Shown here piece by piece: positions 44,982-53,468 of a DNA stretch of 64,000 nucleotides; positions within the stretch are counted from its first letter, which is position 1; every line of letters starts with the position of its first letter. Under the pieces are notes generated by a model, which did no database searches, had not been told where the DNA came from, and was given only the letters and a program-made list of their open reading frames with translations. The translations under genes and the position numbers were made by a program. Source of the stretch: an uncultured Bacteroides sp. GTDB lineage: Bacteria > Bacteroidota > Bacteroidia > Bacteroidales > Bacteroidaceae. Location of the stretch: NCBI GenBank assembly GCA_900552645.1, contig USAN01000001.1:124001-188000 (forward strand). Direction: 5' to 3'.

Positions 44982-45589
44982 TTATCAAGAATTTTCTCTA
45001 TATACAGTTTGATTATCTCGATAGCCTTTTCATTATGTCCTCCCTGTGGAATTATTAGATCGGCATAGCGCTTGCTAGGTTCGATAAATTCAAGATGCAT
45101 TGGTTTAAGAACGCGCATATATCTATCCATAACCGCTTCGGCAGTTCTTCCACGCTCAATCATGTCTCTTTGTATAACTCTTATAAGGCGTTCATCTGGA
45201 TCGGCATCAACAAATAGTTTAAGATCCATCAGATTTCTCAGCTTTCTGTCGCTTAGTGCTAGAATACCTTCAATGATTATAACTTTACGAGGCTCGACAT
45301 GAATAGTTTCGGGTTGGCGGGTACAGGTAAGATATGAATAAATAGGTTGCTCTATTGATTGACCTTTCTTTAACATAGAAATATGTTTTGAAAGCAATTC
45401 CCAATCAAAAGCATTAGGGTGGTCAAAATTGATATTTTGTCTCTCTTCTACAGGTACGTTACTGCTGTCCTTATAATAAGAATCTTGCGGCAACAATGCT
45501 ACTTCATCTTTCGAAAGGCTATCCATTATTCTTTTCACAACAGTAGTCTTTCCAGAACCGGTTCCTCCGGCAATTCCGATAATTATCAT
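44978..45589 (-). CDS. udk: Uridine kinase
   Basis: 203 residues. GIAGGTGSGKTTVVKRI (Walker A) at the start, FDHPNAFDW, TCTRQPETI and FVDADPDERLIRVIQRD (lid) follow, all typical of uridine/cytidine kinase. It phosphorylates uridine and cytidine for salvage. It is the first gene of a unit that continues with the MltF gene. Confidence 0.93.
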   Translation of the reverse strand: MIIIGIAGGTGSGKTTVVKRIMDSLSKDEVALLPQDSYYKDSSNVPVEERQNINFDHPNAFDWELLSKHISMLKKGQSIEQPIYSYLTCTRQPETIHVEPRKVIIIEGILALSDRKLRNLMDLKLFVDADPDERLIRVIQRDMIERGRTAEAVMDRYMRVLKPMHLEFIEPSKRYADLIIPQGGHNEKAIEIIKLYIEKILDK

Positions 45590-45619
45590 TTTAATTGAAT
45601 GCGGTTATTAGAAATTTAT

Positions 45620-45654
45620 TAATTTTGTAGCTGATCATAAGAGTATTATGATCA
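45620..45654 (+). promoter_or_regulatory. -7 box and 9-bp inverted repeat before the Dabb gene
   Basis: TAATTTTG at 45620-45627 fits TAnnTTTG. Right after it TGATCATAA (45632-45640) and TTATGATCA (45646-45654) form a perfect inverted repeat around 5 nt. The position just past the -7 element is that of an operator. It could equally fold as a small hairpin in the leader. Confidence 0.45.
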
Positions 45655-45698
45655 TGATTACTTTACAAAAATAGAATATTAAATTAAAAAAATCAAGT

Positions 45699-45998
45699 AT
45701 GGTAAAGCATATTGTTATGTTTAAACTGAAAGATACTCTTTCAAATGAAGAAAAAAATAACGTAATGTCCAGTTTTAAACAATCTATCGAAACATTGCCC
45801 TCACAAATAGGTTTTATACGTAAGATATTTGTCGGAATCAATATAAACCCCGCAGAAGACTGGGATATATGCCTTGAAAGTGAATTTGATACACTAGAAG
45901 ATGTCAAGGCATATGCACTACATCCTGCACATGTTGCGGCTGCATCAATTCTGAAAGATGCTAAAGCTGGTAGAGCATGCGTAGATTTTGAATTTTAG
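45699..45998 (+). CDS. Dabb family (stress-responsive alpha/beta barrel) protein
   Basis: 99 residues. MVKHIVMFKLKD, a central ININPAEDWDICLESEF and the end AYALHPAHVAAASILKDA are the family pattern of dimeric A/B-barrel proteins. Functions in this family vary and are mostly unknown. The thioesterase gene follows at 13 bp. Confidence 0.88.
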   Translation: MVKHIVMFKLKDTLSNEEKNNVMSSFKQSIETLPSQIGFIRKIFVGININPAEDWDICLESEFDTLEDVKAYALHPAHVAAASILKDAKAGRACVDFEF

Positions 45999-46011
45999 TA
46001 TTATTTAAATT

Positions 46012-46503
46012 ATGAAGAAGATTATTAATCCCTGGAAAGGGATGGAAGGTTACAATTGCTTTGGATGTGCTCCTCACAATGAAAGTGGAGTAAAGATGGA
46101 ATTCTTTGAAGATGGAGATGATATTATAAGTTTCTGGAAACCCGAACCACAATTCCAGGGATGGATAAAAACCCTTCATGGAGGAATTCAGGCAGTGCTA
46201 CTTGATGAAATATGCGGATGGACTGTATTTCGCAAGATGCAGACAGGAGGTGTGACTTCAAAAATGGAAGTGCGCTATCTTAAACCTGTAAATACTGATG
46301 ATTCTCATCTTATTATAAAAGCGCGAATTAAGGAAATACATCGTAATCTTGTTACCGTAGAAGCAGAAATACGCAATAGCAAAGATGATGTTTGTTCTAC
46401 TGCTCTTTGTACTTATTTCACTTTTTCTAAGGAAAAGGCCGAAAAAGATATGCATTTTAGAGGTTGCGATGTAGAACCAGAAGAGTTTATTCCTTTAATT
46501 TGA
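46012..46503 (+). CDS. PaaI/hotdog-fold thioesterase
   Basis: 163 residues. NCFGCAPHNESGVKMEFF at the start and HGGIQAVLLDEICGW are the hotdog active-site helix region (Gly-Gly, with Asp/Glu nearby). Members hydrolyse acyl-CoA or related thioesters in the cytosol. Substrate unknown. Follows the Dabb gene closely, so probably the same transcript. Confidence 0.83.
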   Translation: MKKIINPWKGMEGYNCFGCAPHNESGVKMEFFEDGDDIISFWKPEPQFQGWIKTLHGGIQAVLLDEICGWTVFRKMQTGGVTSKMEVRYLKPVNTDDSHLIIKARIKEIHRNLVTVEAEIRNSKDDVCSTALCTYFTFSKEKAEKDMHFRGCDVEPEEFIPLI

Positions 46504-46532
46504 AACAAAAAGTGCATAAAAAACGATAATTG

Positions 46533-46564
46533 TTTGCTATTTATATTTTTATAGTATACATTTG
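46533..46564 (+). promoter_or_regulatory. Promoter of the his operon
   Basis: TTTG at 46533-46536, 20 bp, then TACATTTG at 46557-46564. The start would be about 46571, 15 nt before the leader peptide. Confidence 0.75.
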
Positions 46565-46585
46565 TCGCAAAATAAAGAAAACAAT

Positions 46586-46630
46586 ATGTTTATAACAACT
46601 ACACATCATCATCATTTTCCTAACGAATAA
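46586..46630 (+). CDS. hisL: his operon leader peptide
   Basis: Fourteen residues, MFITTTHHHHFPNE, with four consecutive His codons (46604-46615), then a stop at 46628-46630. It lies between the promoter and an intrinsic terminator in front of hisG. Its only role would be to let the ribosome stall when His-tRNA is scarce. Too short for normal gene finders. The codon run and context make chance unlikely. Confidence 0.9.
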   Translation: MFITTTHHHHFPNE

Positions 46631-46697
46631 TTCGGTGGGCTATGATGCTATGTAGTTAAATTATATAAAGGCTTACCGATAACGGTAGGCCTTTTTT
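46598..46697 (+). promoter_or_regulatory. his transcription attenuator
   Basis: Three alternative structures are visible. Region 1 (ACTACA 46598-46603 plus the CAT repeats) pairs with 46642-46656 (ATGATG and TGTAGT). Region 2 CGGTGGGC (46633-46640) can pair with GCTTACCG (46671-46678) as an antiterminator of eight pairs, two of them G-U. The terminator is AGGCTTACCG (46669-46678) with CGGTAGGCCT (46683-46692), loop ATAA, and six T. Antiterminator and terminator share GCTTACCG and so exclude each other. Stalling at the His codons would open region 1 and free region 2. Confidence 0.85.
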
Positions 46698-46739
46698 GTT
46701 ATATTGATCTTGAAATATTAATAGTTAAAATATATAGTT

Positions 46740-47591
46740 ATGTTAAGAATTGCAGTACAGTCAAAAGGTCGTTTGTTTGAAGAAACAATGGCATTGCTTC
46801 AGGAAGCTGATATAAAGATATCTTCTTCAAAGAGAATTTTATTAGTACAGTCATCCAATTTTCCTGTAGAGATTTTATTTTTAAGAGACGATGATATTCC
46901 TCAATCGGTTGCAAGTGGAGTTGCTGATGTTGGTATAGTTGGCGAAAACGAGTATCTTGAGCGTGATGAAGATGCTGTAATTATAAAACGTCTTGGTTTT
47001 AGTAAATGCCGCCTATCGCTTGCTATTCCAAAAGATGCTGATTATAAAGGATTGTCGTGGTTTGAAGGGAAAAAAATTGCAACTTCATATCCGGGTATTC
47101 TTAAGAAATTTATGAAAGAAAATAATATCAATACTGATATTCATGTAATTACAGGTTCGGTAGAAATTGCACCAGGTATAAATCTTGCCGACGCTATATT
47201 CGATATTGTAAGTTCTGGTTCTACTCTTGTAAGTAATAGCCTGAAAGAGGTAGAGGTCGTTATGAAGAGTGAGGCTCTGCTTATAGGAAATAAAGAGATG
47301 TCGGAGGATAAGAAAGAGATATTGAGCGAATTGCTTTTCCGTATAGAGGCTGTCAAGACTGCCGAAGACAAGAAATATGTGCTTATGAATGCGCCTACCG
47401 AGAATCTTAAAGCCATAATTGAAGCCCTTCCTGGAATAAAGAGTCCTACTGTAATGCCTTTGGCGCAGGAAGGATGGAGCTCGGTGCATACTGTACTAGA
47501 TGAAAAATGTTTTTGGGAAATAATCGGTAAGTTAAAGTCACTTGGTGCACAGGGTATTCTTGTTCTTCCAATCGAAAAAATGATAATCTAA
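46740..47591 (+). CDS. hisG: ATP phosphoribosyltransferase (long form)
   Basis: 283 residues, the long type with a C-terminal regulatory ACT-like domain (from about 210), so no HisZ is needed. MLRIAVQSKGRLFEE at the start, SGVADVGIVGENEY and GINLADAIFDIVSSGSTL are the catalytic-site motifs. It joins ATP and PRPP, the first step of histidine synthesis, and is normally inhibited by histidine. First gene after the attenuator. Confidence 0.95.
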   Translation: MLRIAVQSKGRLFEETMALLQEADIKISSSKRILLVQSSNFPVEILFLRDDDIPQSVASGVADVGIVGENEYLERDEDAVIIKRLGFSKCRLSLAIPKDADYKGLSWFEGKKIATSYPGILKKFMKENNINTDIHVITGSVEIAPGINLADAIFDIVSSGSTLVSNSLKEVEVVMKSEALLIGNKEMSEDKKEILSELLFRIEAVKTAEDKKYVLMNAPTENLKAIIEALPGIKSPTVMPLAQEGWSSVHTVLDEKCFWEIIGKLKSLGAQGILVLPIEKMII

Positions 47592-47594
47592 ATT

Positions 47595-48872
47595 ATGGAA
47601 AAGATACTTTATCCTGAAAGGCAAGAGTGGGAAACTATTTTAAAACGACCTACTCTTGATGTAACTGCTCTTCATAATATAGTAAAAGAAGTGGCCGATA
47701 ATATAAAGAGTAATGGAGATGCAGCTGTATTGGCTTACGAAGAGAAATTTGACAAAGTGGTTCTAGATGAGCTTGCCGTATCTGAAATTGATATTCAGAA
47801 TGCTTCTAGTCAGATTGACGATGTGTTGAAAGATGCTATAGTAAAGGCTAAAGAGAATATATATAAGTTTCATGCTGCACAGAAGTTTGAAGGACAGAAA
47901 GTAGAAACTTTGAAAGGTGTTACATGTTGGCAAAAAAGTGTAGGAATAGAGAAGGTAGGTCTATATATTCCTGGGGGAAGTGCTCCTTTGTTCTCCACGG
48001 TACTTATGTTGGCAATCCCTGCAAAGATTGCTGGGTGTCGCGAGATTGTTCTTTGTACTCCTCCAGATAGGAGTGGTAATGTAAATCCTGCAATTCTTTA
48101 TGCAGCTTCCGTAGCTGGAGTAAATAAGATATTCAAGGTTGGCGGAATACAAGCTATTACTGCGATGGCCTATGGTACTGAGTCTATTCCAAAGGTATAT
48201 AAAATATTTGGTCCGGGAAATCAATATGTGATGGCTGCCAAACAGTTCGTATCATTGCAAGACGTTGCAATAGATATGCCTGCCGGTCCTTCGGAAGTTG
48301 AGGTACTTGCCGATGAAAATGCAAATCCTACATTTATAGCAGCCGATTTACTATCGCAGGCCGAACATGGCCCCGACAGTCAGGCTATTCTTATAACTAC
48401 TTCCGGTAAACTCATTGACAGTGTAGAAAAGGAAGTATACCGACAGATGAATTTGCTGCCACGTTGTGATATTGCATTAAAGTCTATAAAGAATAGCAAA
48501 CTTATACTTGTAAAAGATATGGAAGAGGCAATGGAACTTACTAATATGTATGCTCCAGAACACCTTATTATTCAGACCAATAATTATAATGATCTTGCCT
48601 ATAAGGTTGTAAATGCAGGATCGGTTTTCTTAGGCCCTTATACTCCTGAAAGTGCAGGCGATTATGCATCAGGAACAAATCATACTCTTCCTACAAACGG
48701 ATATGCAAAAGCTTATAGCGGAGTAAGTCTGGATAGTTTTATACGTAAAATAACATTTCAAGAAATAACTCGTGAAGGAATAGATAATATAGGAAACATA
48801 ATTGAAGTAATGGCTCATAACGAGCAGCTTGATGCTCATAAGAATGCTGTTACTTTAAGATTAAACTCATAA
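47595..48872 (+). CDS. hisD: Histidinol dehydrogenase
   Basis: 425 residues. GLYIPGGSAPLFSTVLM, the GPGNQYV segment, DMPAGPSEVEV, then SQAEHGPDSQ and HTLPTNGYAKAYSG are the family landmarks, with the zinc-ligand and catalytic His residues in the last two. It oxidises histidinol to histidine in two NAD-dependent steps. It starts 3 bp after hisG. Confidence 0.96.
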   Translation: MEKILYPERQEWETILKRPTLDVTALHNIVKEVADNIKSNGDAAVLAYEEKFDKVVLDELAVSEIDIQNASSQIDDVLKDAIVKAKENIYKFHAAQKFEGQKVETLKGVTCWQKSVGIEKVGLYIPGGSAPLFSTVLMLAIPAKIAGCREIVLCTPPDRSGNVNPAILYAASVAGVNKIFKVGGIQAITAMAYGTESIPKVYKIFGPGNQYVMAAKQFVSLQDVAIDMPAGPSEVEVLADENANPTFIAADLLSQAEHGPDSQAILITTSGKLIDSVEKEVYRQMNLLPRCDIALKSIKNSKLILVKDMEEAMELTNMYAPEHLIIQTNNYNDLAYKVVNAGSVFLGPYTPESAGDYASGTNHTLPTNGYAKAYSGVSLDSFIRKITFQEITREGIDNIGNIIEVMAHNEQLDAHKNAVTLRLNS

Positions 48873-48874
48873 AC

Positions 48875-49909
48875 ATGAAAGCACTTAAAGAACTTACACG
48901 CCCCAACATATGGATTCTTAAACCATATTCATCGGCACGTGATGAATACAGTGGTATTGAAGCGTCTGTATTTCTCGATGCAAATGAGAATCCTTATAAT
49001 TCGCCCAACAACCGTTATCCCGATCCTTTGCAATGGGATTTGAAGAAAATGATTGCCCCTATAAAGAAGGTTGATGCAGATAATATTTTCCTTGGAAATG
49101 GAAGTGATGAAGCTATTGATCTTGTATATCGTGCTTTTTGCCGTCCCGGAATTGACAATGTGGTGGCAATAGAGCCAACTTATGGAATGTACAAGGTTTG
49201 TGCAGATGTTAATGATGTAGAATATAGAAAAGTATTGTTGGATGAGAATTTTCAGTTTACATCTACTAATCTTATGGGTGCGACTGATGAGAATACTAAG
49301 CTAATATTTTTATGTTCGCCAAACAATCCAACCGGAAATAATCTTGATAAGGCTGAGATAATAAATCTTATCAATTCGTTTCAGGGATTAGTTATTCTAG
49401 ATGAAGCCTATTCGGATTTTTCGGAATATGAATCATTTCTTCCAAATTTGAAGAAATATCCTAACCTTATTGTTCTTCAGACTTTCTCTAAAGCTTGGGG
49501 ATGCGCGGCTATACGTTTGGGAATGGCTTTTGCCTCGTCCGAAATAATAGCAATTTTAAGCAAGATAAAGTATCCATATAACATAAATTTGCTTACTCAG
49601 AAAGAGGCTCGTGAAATTCTTCGACGTCACTATGAGGTAGATAGATGGGTAAAATCTTTGTTGCAGGAACGTGAACGATTGGTGGAGGAATTCAAAAAAC
49701 TGCCATGTTGTATAAAAGTATATCCTACCGATGCCAATTTCTTTCTTACCAAGGTTACCGATGCAAAGGCTATTTACGATTATCTTGTAAGTAATGGCAT
49801 TATAGTTAGAAACCGTACAAACGTTACATTGTGCAATGATTGTTTGAGGGTTACAATAGGCTCACGCCCCGAAAATGATATTCTATTAGATACGTTAAAG
49901 AAATATTGA
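48875..49909 (+). CDS. hisC: Histidinol-phosphate aminotransferase
   Basis: 344 residues. Class I/II PLP enzyme with FLGNGSDEAIDL, SPNNPTGNN, DEAYSDF and the PLP-binding Lys in TFSKAWGCAAIRLG. It transaminates imidazole-acetol phosphate. It starts 2 bp after hisD. Confidence 0.95.
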   Translation: MKALKELTRPNIWILKPYSSARDEYSGIEASVFLDANENPYNSPNNRYPDPLQWDLKKMIAPIKKVDADNIFLGNGSDEAIDLVYRAFCRPGIDNVVAIEPTYGMYKVCADVNDVEYRKVLLDENFQFTSTNLMGATDENTKLIFLCSPNNPTGNNLDKAEIINLINSFQGLVILDEAYSDFSEYESFLPNLKKYPNLIVLQTFSKAWGCAAIRLGMAFASSEIIAILSKIKYPYNINLLTQKEAREILRRHYEVDRWVKSLLQERERLVEEFKKLPCCIKVYPTDANFFLTKVTDAKAIYDYLVSNGIIVRNRTNVTLCNDCLRVTIGSRPENDILLDTLKKY

Positions 49910-49913
49910 TTCT

Positions 49914-51035
49914 ATGAAGAAAGTTTTATTTATTGATAGAGATGGTACACTTGTTGTCGAACCGCCAATAGATTACCAATTAGATTCATTCGAGAAACTG
50001 AGTTTTTGTCCTAACGTATTCAGGAATCTTAGCTTTATACGCAGTAAACTTGACTATGAGTTTGTGATGGTGACAAATCAGGATGGTCTTGGTACATCTT
50101 CTTTTCCTGAAGATACATTCTGGCCGGTTCACAACTTAATGCTAAATACTTTTAAGGGTGAAGGTATTGAATTTGACGAAATTCTTATAGATAGGAGCTT
50201 CCCTGAAGATAATGCACCTACTAGGAAACCGCGTACAGGATTGCTTGAAAAATATATTGATAATCCAGAGTATGACTTAACTAATAGTTTCGTTATAGGA
50301 GATAGAATTACTGATGTAGAGCTTGCCAAAAATCTTGGTTGTAGAGCAATTTTTATGCAAAAAGATAATGATATTCTTAAGGAAAAAGGACTTGAAGATG
50401 TAGTTGCACTTACCACAACAGATTGGGATATGATAGCCGAATTCCTATTTGCAGGAGAAAGAAGAGCAACTGTACAACGCACTACAAAAGAGACAGATAT
50501 ATTAGTATCGTTAAATCTTGACGGAAGTGGTAAATGCGATATATCTACCGGACTTGGATTCTTTGATCATATGCTTGAGCAGATAGGAAAACATGGTGCA
50601 ATAGATCTTACTATAAAGGTAAAAGGAGATTTAGAGGTTGATGAACATCACACCATCGAGGATACAGCAATAGCATTGGGAGAGTGCATTTATAAGGCTC
50701 TGGGAAGCAAGCGTGGCATAGAAAGATATGGATATTGTCTGCCAATGGATGATTGCCTTTGTCAGGTAGCACTCGATTTTGGAGGACGTCCGTGGTTGGT
50801 ATGGGATGCCGATTTCAAACGTGAAAAGATAGGAGAGATGCCTACCGAAATGTTCCTTCATTTTTTTAAGTCTCTTAGTGATTCTGCCAAGATGAATCTT
50901 AACATAAAAGCGGAAGGGCAGAATGAGCATCATAAGATAGAAGGTATCTTCAAGGCACTTGCACGTGCCATTAAGATGGCTGTGAAACGTGATATCTATA
51001 ATTTTGAGGTTCCGTCTAGCAAGGGATGCATTTAG
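49914..51035 (+). CDS. hisB: Bifunctional histidinol-phosphatase/imidazoleglycerol-phosphate dehydratase
   Basis: 373 residues in two domains. Residues 1-165 are a HAD phosphatase (FIDRDGTLVVEPP, VTNQDGLGT, VIGDRITDVELA). Residues about 180-373 are the dehydratase with FFDHMLEQIGKHG, DEHHTIEDTAIALGE and NEHHKIEGIFKALARA, the paired-His manganese sites. Steps 6 and 8 of the pathway are thus on one chain as in enterobacteria. Last gene of the operon; the other his genes are not in the window. Confidence 0.95.
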   Translation: MKKVLFIDRDGTLVVEPPIDYQLDSFEKLSFCPNVFRNLSFIRSKLDYEFVMVTNQDGLGTSSFPEDTFWPVHNLMLNTFKGEGIEFDEILIDRSFPEDNAPTRKPRTGLLEKYIDNPEYDLTNSFVIGDRITDVELAKNLGCRAIFMQKDNDILKEKGLEDVVALTTTDWDMIAEFLFAGERRATVQRTTKETDILVSLNLDGSGKCDISTGLGFFDHMLEQIGKHGAIDLTIKVKGDLEVDEHHTIEDTAIALGECIYKALGSKRGIERYGYCLPMDDCLCQVALDFGGRPWLVWDADFKREKIGEMPTEMFLHFFKSLSDSAKMNLNIKAEGQNEHHKIEGIFKALARAIKMAVKRDIYNFEVPSSKGCI

Positions 51036-51090
51036 CATATTACCTACATGATATATTTCGTAAAAGCTTGTCTAACAAGTGTGTAAATTA

Positions 51091-51230
51091 CCATATGAAT
51101 TTATAATCTGTAAGCTGTAATTTTTCGGAAAAGAAAAAAGTACTATTTTAGATCCCGAAATATAGGTCAAAATGGTACTTTTTATTTATATAGTTGTAAA
51201 CTGTAACTTCTACTAACTATATTTTTACTT
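51091..51230. repeat. Dispersed intergenic repeat, copy C, with bidirectional hairpin
   Basis: The most complete copy. Hairpin 51135-51183: arms AAAAAGTACTATTTT and AAAATGGTACTTTTT with a 19-nt loop. Compared with copy B one T-A pair became C-G and one C-G became T-G, so pairing is kept. TGTAAGCTGTAA (51109-51120) before and TGTAAACTGTAA (51195-51206) after the hairpin form direct repeats. The 5' part matches copy A, the 3' part copy B. It lies between the convergent hisB and nadE genes. Confidence 0.8.
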
Positions 51231-51282
51231 CTTAGACAGCCTCTTCCCAATATTAATGGTTAGTATATTTTATATCAGGGAA

Positions 51283-51334
51283 TTCCCTAATCCTTTATAA
51301 AGTAAAATCATCTACAATATAAAAGGTTAGGGAA
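51283..51334 (+). terminator. Second hairpin in the hisB-nadE gap
   Basis: TTCCCTAATCCTTTATA pairs with TATAAAAGGTTAGGGAA over 17 positions with one mismatch and one G-U, loop 18 nt. It is followed by CTTTTATTATTT. It may terminate readthrough in either direction. Confidence 0.55.
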
Positions 51335-51370
51335 CTTTTATTATTTGTGTAGCTAGTGCGCTACATGCTT

Positions 51371-53299
51371 TTATAATATTATACGTTCACACTCTTTCAT
51401 CCACAATGCTGCGCTGGCATCACTTGGCATACGCCAATCGCCTCGCGGACTTAATGATACGGATCCTACTTTTGGACCGTCAGGAAGACAAGAACGCTTG
51501 AACTGTTGCTGGAAGAAACGGTGATAAAAGGTTGTGAGCCATTTTTTTATTGTTGCATTATCATATTTGCCGGCAAAAGCCTTTTTTGCAAGGAAGAAAA
51601 CCTTGGTAGGCGAGAAGCCAAATCTTAATATATTATATAAGAAGAAGTCATGCAGCTCGTAAGGTCCAACTAAATCTTCTGTTTTTTGCTTTATGTCTCC
51701 ATTCTTATAGGCCGGAAGAAGTTCGGGACTTATAGGAGTATCTACTATATCAAGTAGTGTAGTCTTCGATTCTTCATCAACTCCATTAATGGCTACCCAG
51801 TTTACAAGATACTTCACTAGAGTCTTTGGAATGCTTCCATTTACTCCATACATAGACATATGATCTCCATTATAGGTTGCCCATCCCAATGCCAACTCTG
51901 AAAGGTCGCCTGTTCCTATTACTAATCCATTTATCTGATTTGCCACATCCATTAAAAGCTGGGTTCTTTCGCGTGCTTGCCCATTCTCGTATGTAATATC
52001 GTGAACATCAATATTGTGATTTATATCTTTGAAATGTTGTATGCAGGCATCTTTTATACTTATTTCTCGGATGGTTATGCCCAAAGAATGCATTAAGGAA
52101 ATAGCATTGTTATAAGTACGGTCTGTAGTACCAAATCCAGGCATAGTTATACCTGTAATACCTTTACGTGAAATTCCCAGCTTGTCAAACGTCCTTATAC
52201 AAACTAACAGTGCTAGTGTAGAATCAAGTCCTCCGGATATTCCTACAACTACATTCTTACAATTAGTATGTACAATTCTTTTTGCCAGTCCTGATACCTG
52301 TATCTCAAAGATCTCTTCGCATCTTAAGTCAAGCTCTTTACCTTTGGGAACGAAAGGCGATGAATCGACATCACGTGTAAGTTCTTCGTTGTCTGTATTC
52401 GAAACATATATTTCACTCTTTATATACTCTTTCCTTACATCCGCAATGTTAGCACCAAATGATGTATTTGTTCTTCTTTCATTTCTAAGTTTTTCTACAT
52501 CAATTTCACTTATAATAAGCTGCTCTTCAAAGCAGAATCTTTTCGATTTAGAAATAAGAGTACCATTCTCGTATACAATTGCATTGCCACCAAATACTAT
52601 ATCAGTAGAAGATTCTCCAAATCCACTTGAGCTATATACATATCCCGAAATGCATCTAGCCGACTGCTGTGCAAGTAATGAACATAGATAATTATGTTTC
52701 CCAATTCCCTCATTGCTGGCAGAAAGATTGAATATAATGTCGGCGCCTTTCAACACTAGCGAACTGCTTGGCGGAATAGGAGCCCATACATCTTCACATA
52801 TATCTATTCCAAAGTTATATTTAGGAGTATTGAATATTACGTTACTTCCAATATTAGCTTTTTGTCCACATAGTAATATAGTATCTGTAATATGAGTAGT
52901 TGAAGAAGCAAACCATCTTTGTTCGTAAAACTCTTTATAATTAGGTATATAAGTTTTAGGTACAATGCCAGCAATCTTACCCTTACATATTACTACTGCA
53001 CAGTTTAGTAATGTAGAGTTGTATTCTAAAGGCATGCCAAGAATTGAAATAGTGTCTAAATCGGCTGTCTGTTCTAAGAGGAACTTCAAGGCCTCTATTG
53101 AAGCGTCAAGCAGAGTTGTCTGTCCAAATAGATCGCCACAGCTATATCCTGTTATACATAACTCGGGAAAAACCATAACTTCCACCTCTTTATTTGCAGC
53201 TTCTTTTATAAGATTACAAATTTGTAAAGCATTAAACTTACAATCGGCAATCTTCAAGGAAGGTATTGCAGCGGCTACCTTGACAAATCCATATTTCAT
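51371..53299 (-). CDS. nadE: Glutamine-dependent NAD+ synthetase
   Basis: 642 residues in two domains. Residues about 1-290 form a nitrilase-type glutaminase (VFPELCITGYSCGD with Glu, IPNYKEFYE with Lys, and FGIDICEDVWAP with the nucleophile Cys). Residues about 330-642 are the synthetase with GISGGLDSTLAL (PP-loop), GTGDLSELALGW and a C-terminal helix cluster. It makes NAD+ from deamido-NAD+, ATP and glutamine. nadC is 8 kb away. Confidence 0.94.
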   Translation of the reverse strand: MKYGFVKVAAAIPSLKIADCKFNALQICNLIKEAANKEVEVMVFPELCITGYSCGDLFGQTTLLDASIEALKFLLEQTADLDTISILGMPLEYNSTLLNCAVVICKGKIAGIVPKTYIPNYKEFYEQRWFASSTTHITDTILLCGQKANIGSNVIFNTPKYNFGIDICEDVWAPIPPSSSLVLKGADIIFNLSASNEGIGKHNYLCSLLAQQSARCISGYVYSSSGFGESSTDIVFGGNAIVYENGTLISKSKRFCFEEQLIISEIDVEKLRNERRTNTSFGANIADVRKEYIKSEIYVSNTDNEELTRDVDSSPFVPKGKELDLRCEEIFEIQVSGLAKRIVHTNCKNVVVGISGGLDSTLALLVCIRTFDKLGISRKGITGITMPGFGTTDRTYNNAISLMHSLGITIREISIKDACIQHFKDINHNIDVHDITYENGQARERTQLLMDVANQINGLVIGTGDLSELALGWATYNGDHMSMYGVNGSIPKTLVKYLVNWVAINGVDEESKTTLLDIVDTPISPELLPAYKNGDIKQKTEDLVGPYELHDFFLYNILRFGFSPTKVFFLAKKAFAGKYDNATIKKWLTTFYHRFFQQQFKRSCLPDGPKVGSVSLSPRGDWRMPSDASAALWMKECERIIL

Positions 53300-53389
53300 A
53301 TTTTTATTCTTTAATTATAAATACAAAATTAATCATTCTTCTTATTTATGCCTTCCCAATAAAGAAAAATAAAAAAAATATGAGAAATA

Positions 53390-53449
53390 TTTGTTTGTAT
53401 TAATAATATACATATATTTGCAATCGAATTAAAGTTGTAATGATTACAA
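53390..53449 (+). promoter_or_regulatory. perR promoter with PerR box
   Basis: TTTG at 53390-53393, exactly 19 bp, then TATATTTG at 53413-53420. Downstream, TTGTAATGATTACAA (53435-53449) is a perfect 7-1-7 inverted repeat, close to the known Per box TTATAATnATTATAA. It lies about 8-22 bp past the transcription start, so binding would block transcription: autoregulation. Confidence 0.75.
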
Positions 53450-53468
53450 ATTTGAAATAATAAGAAGA

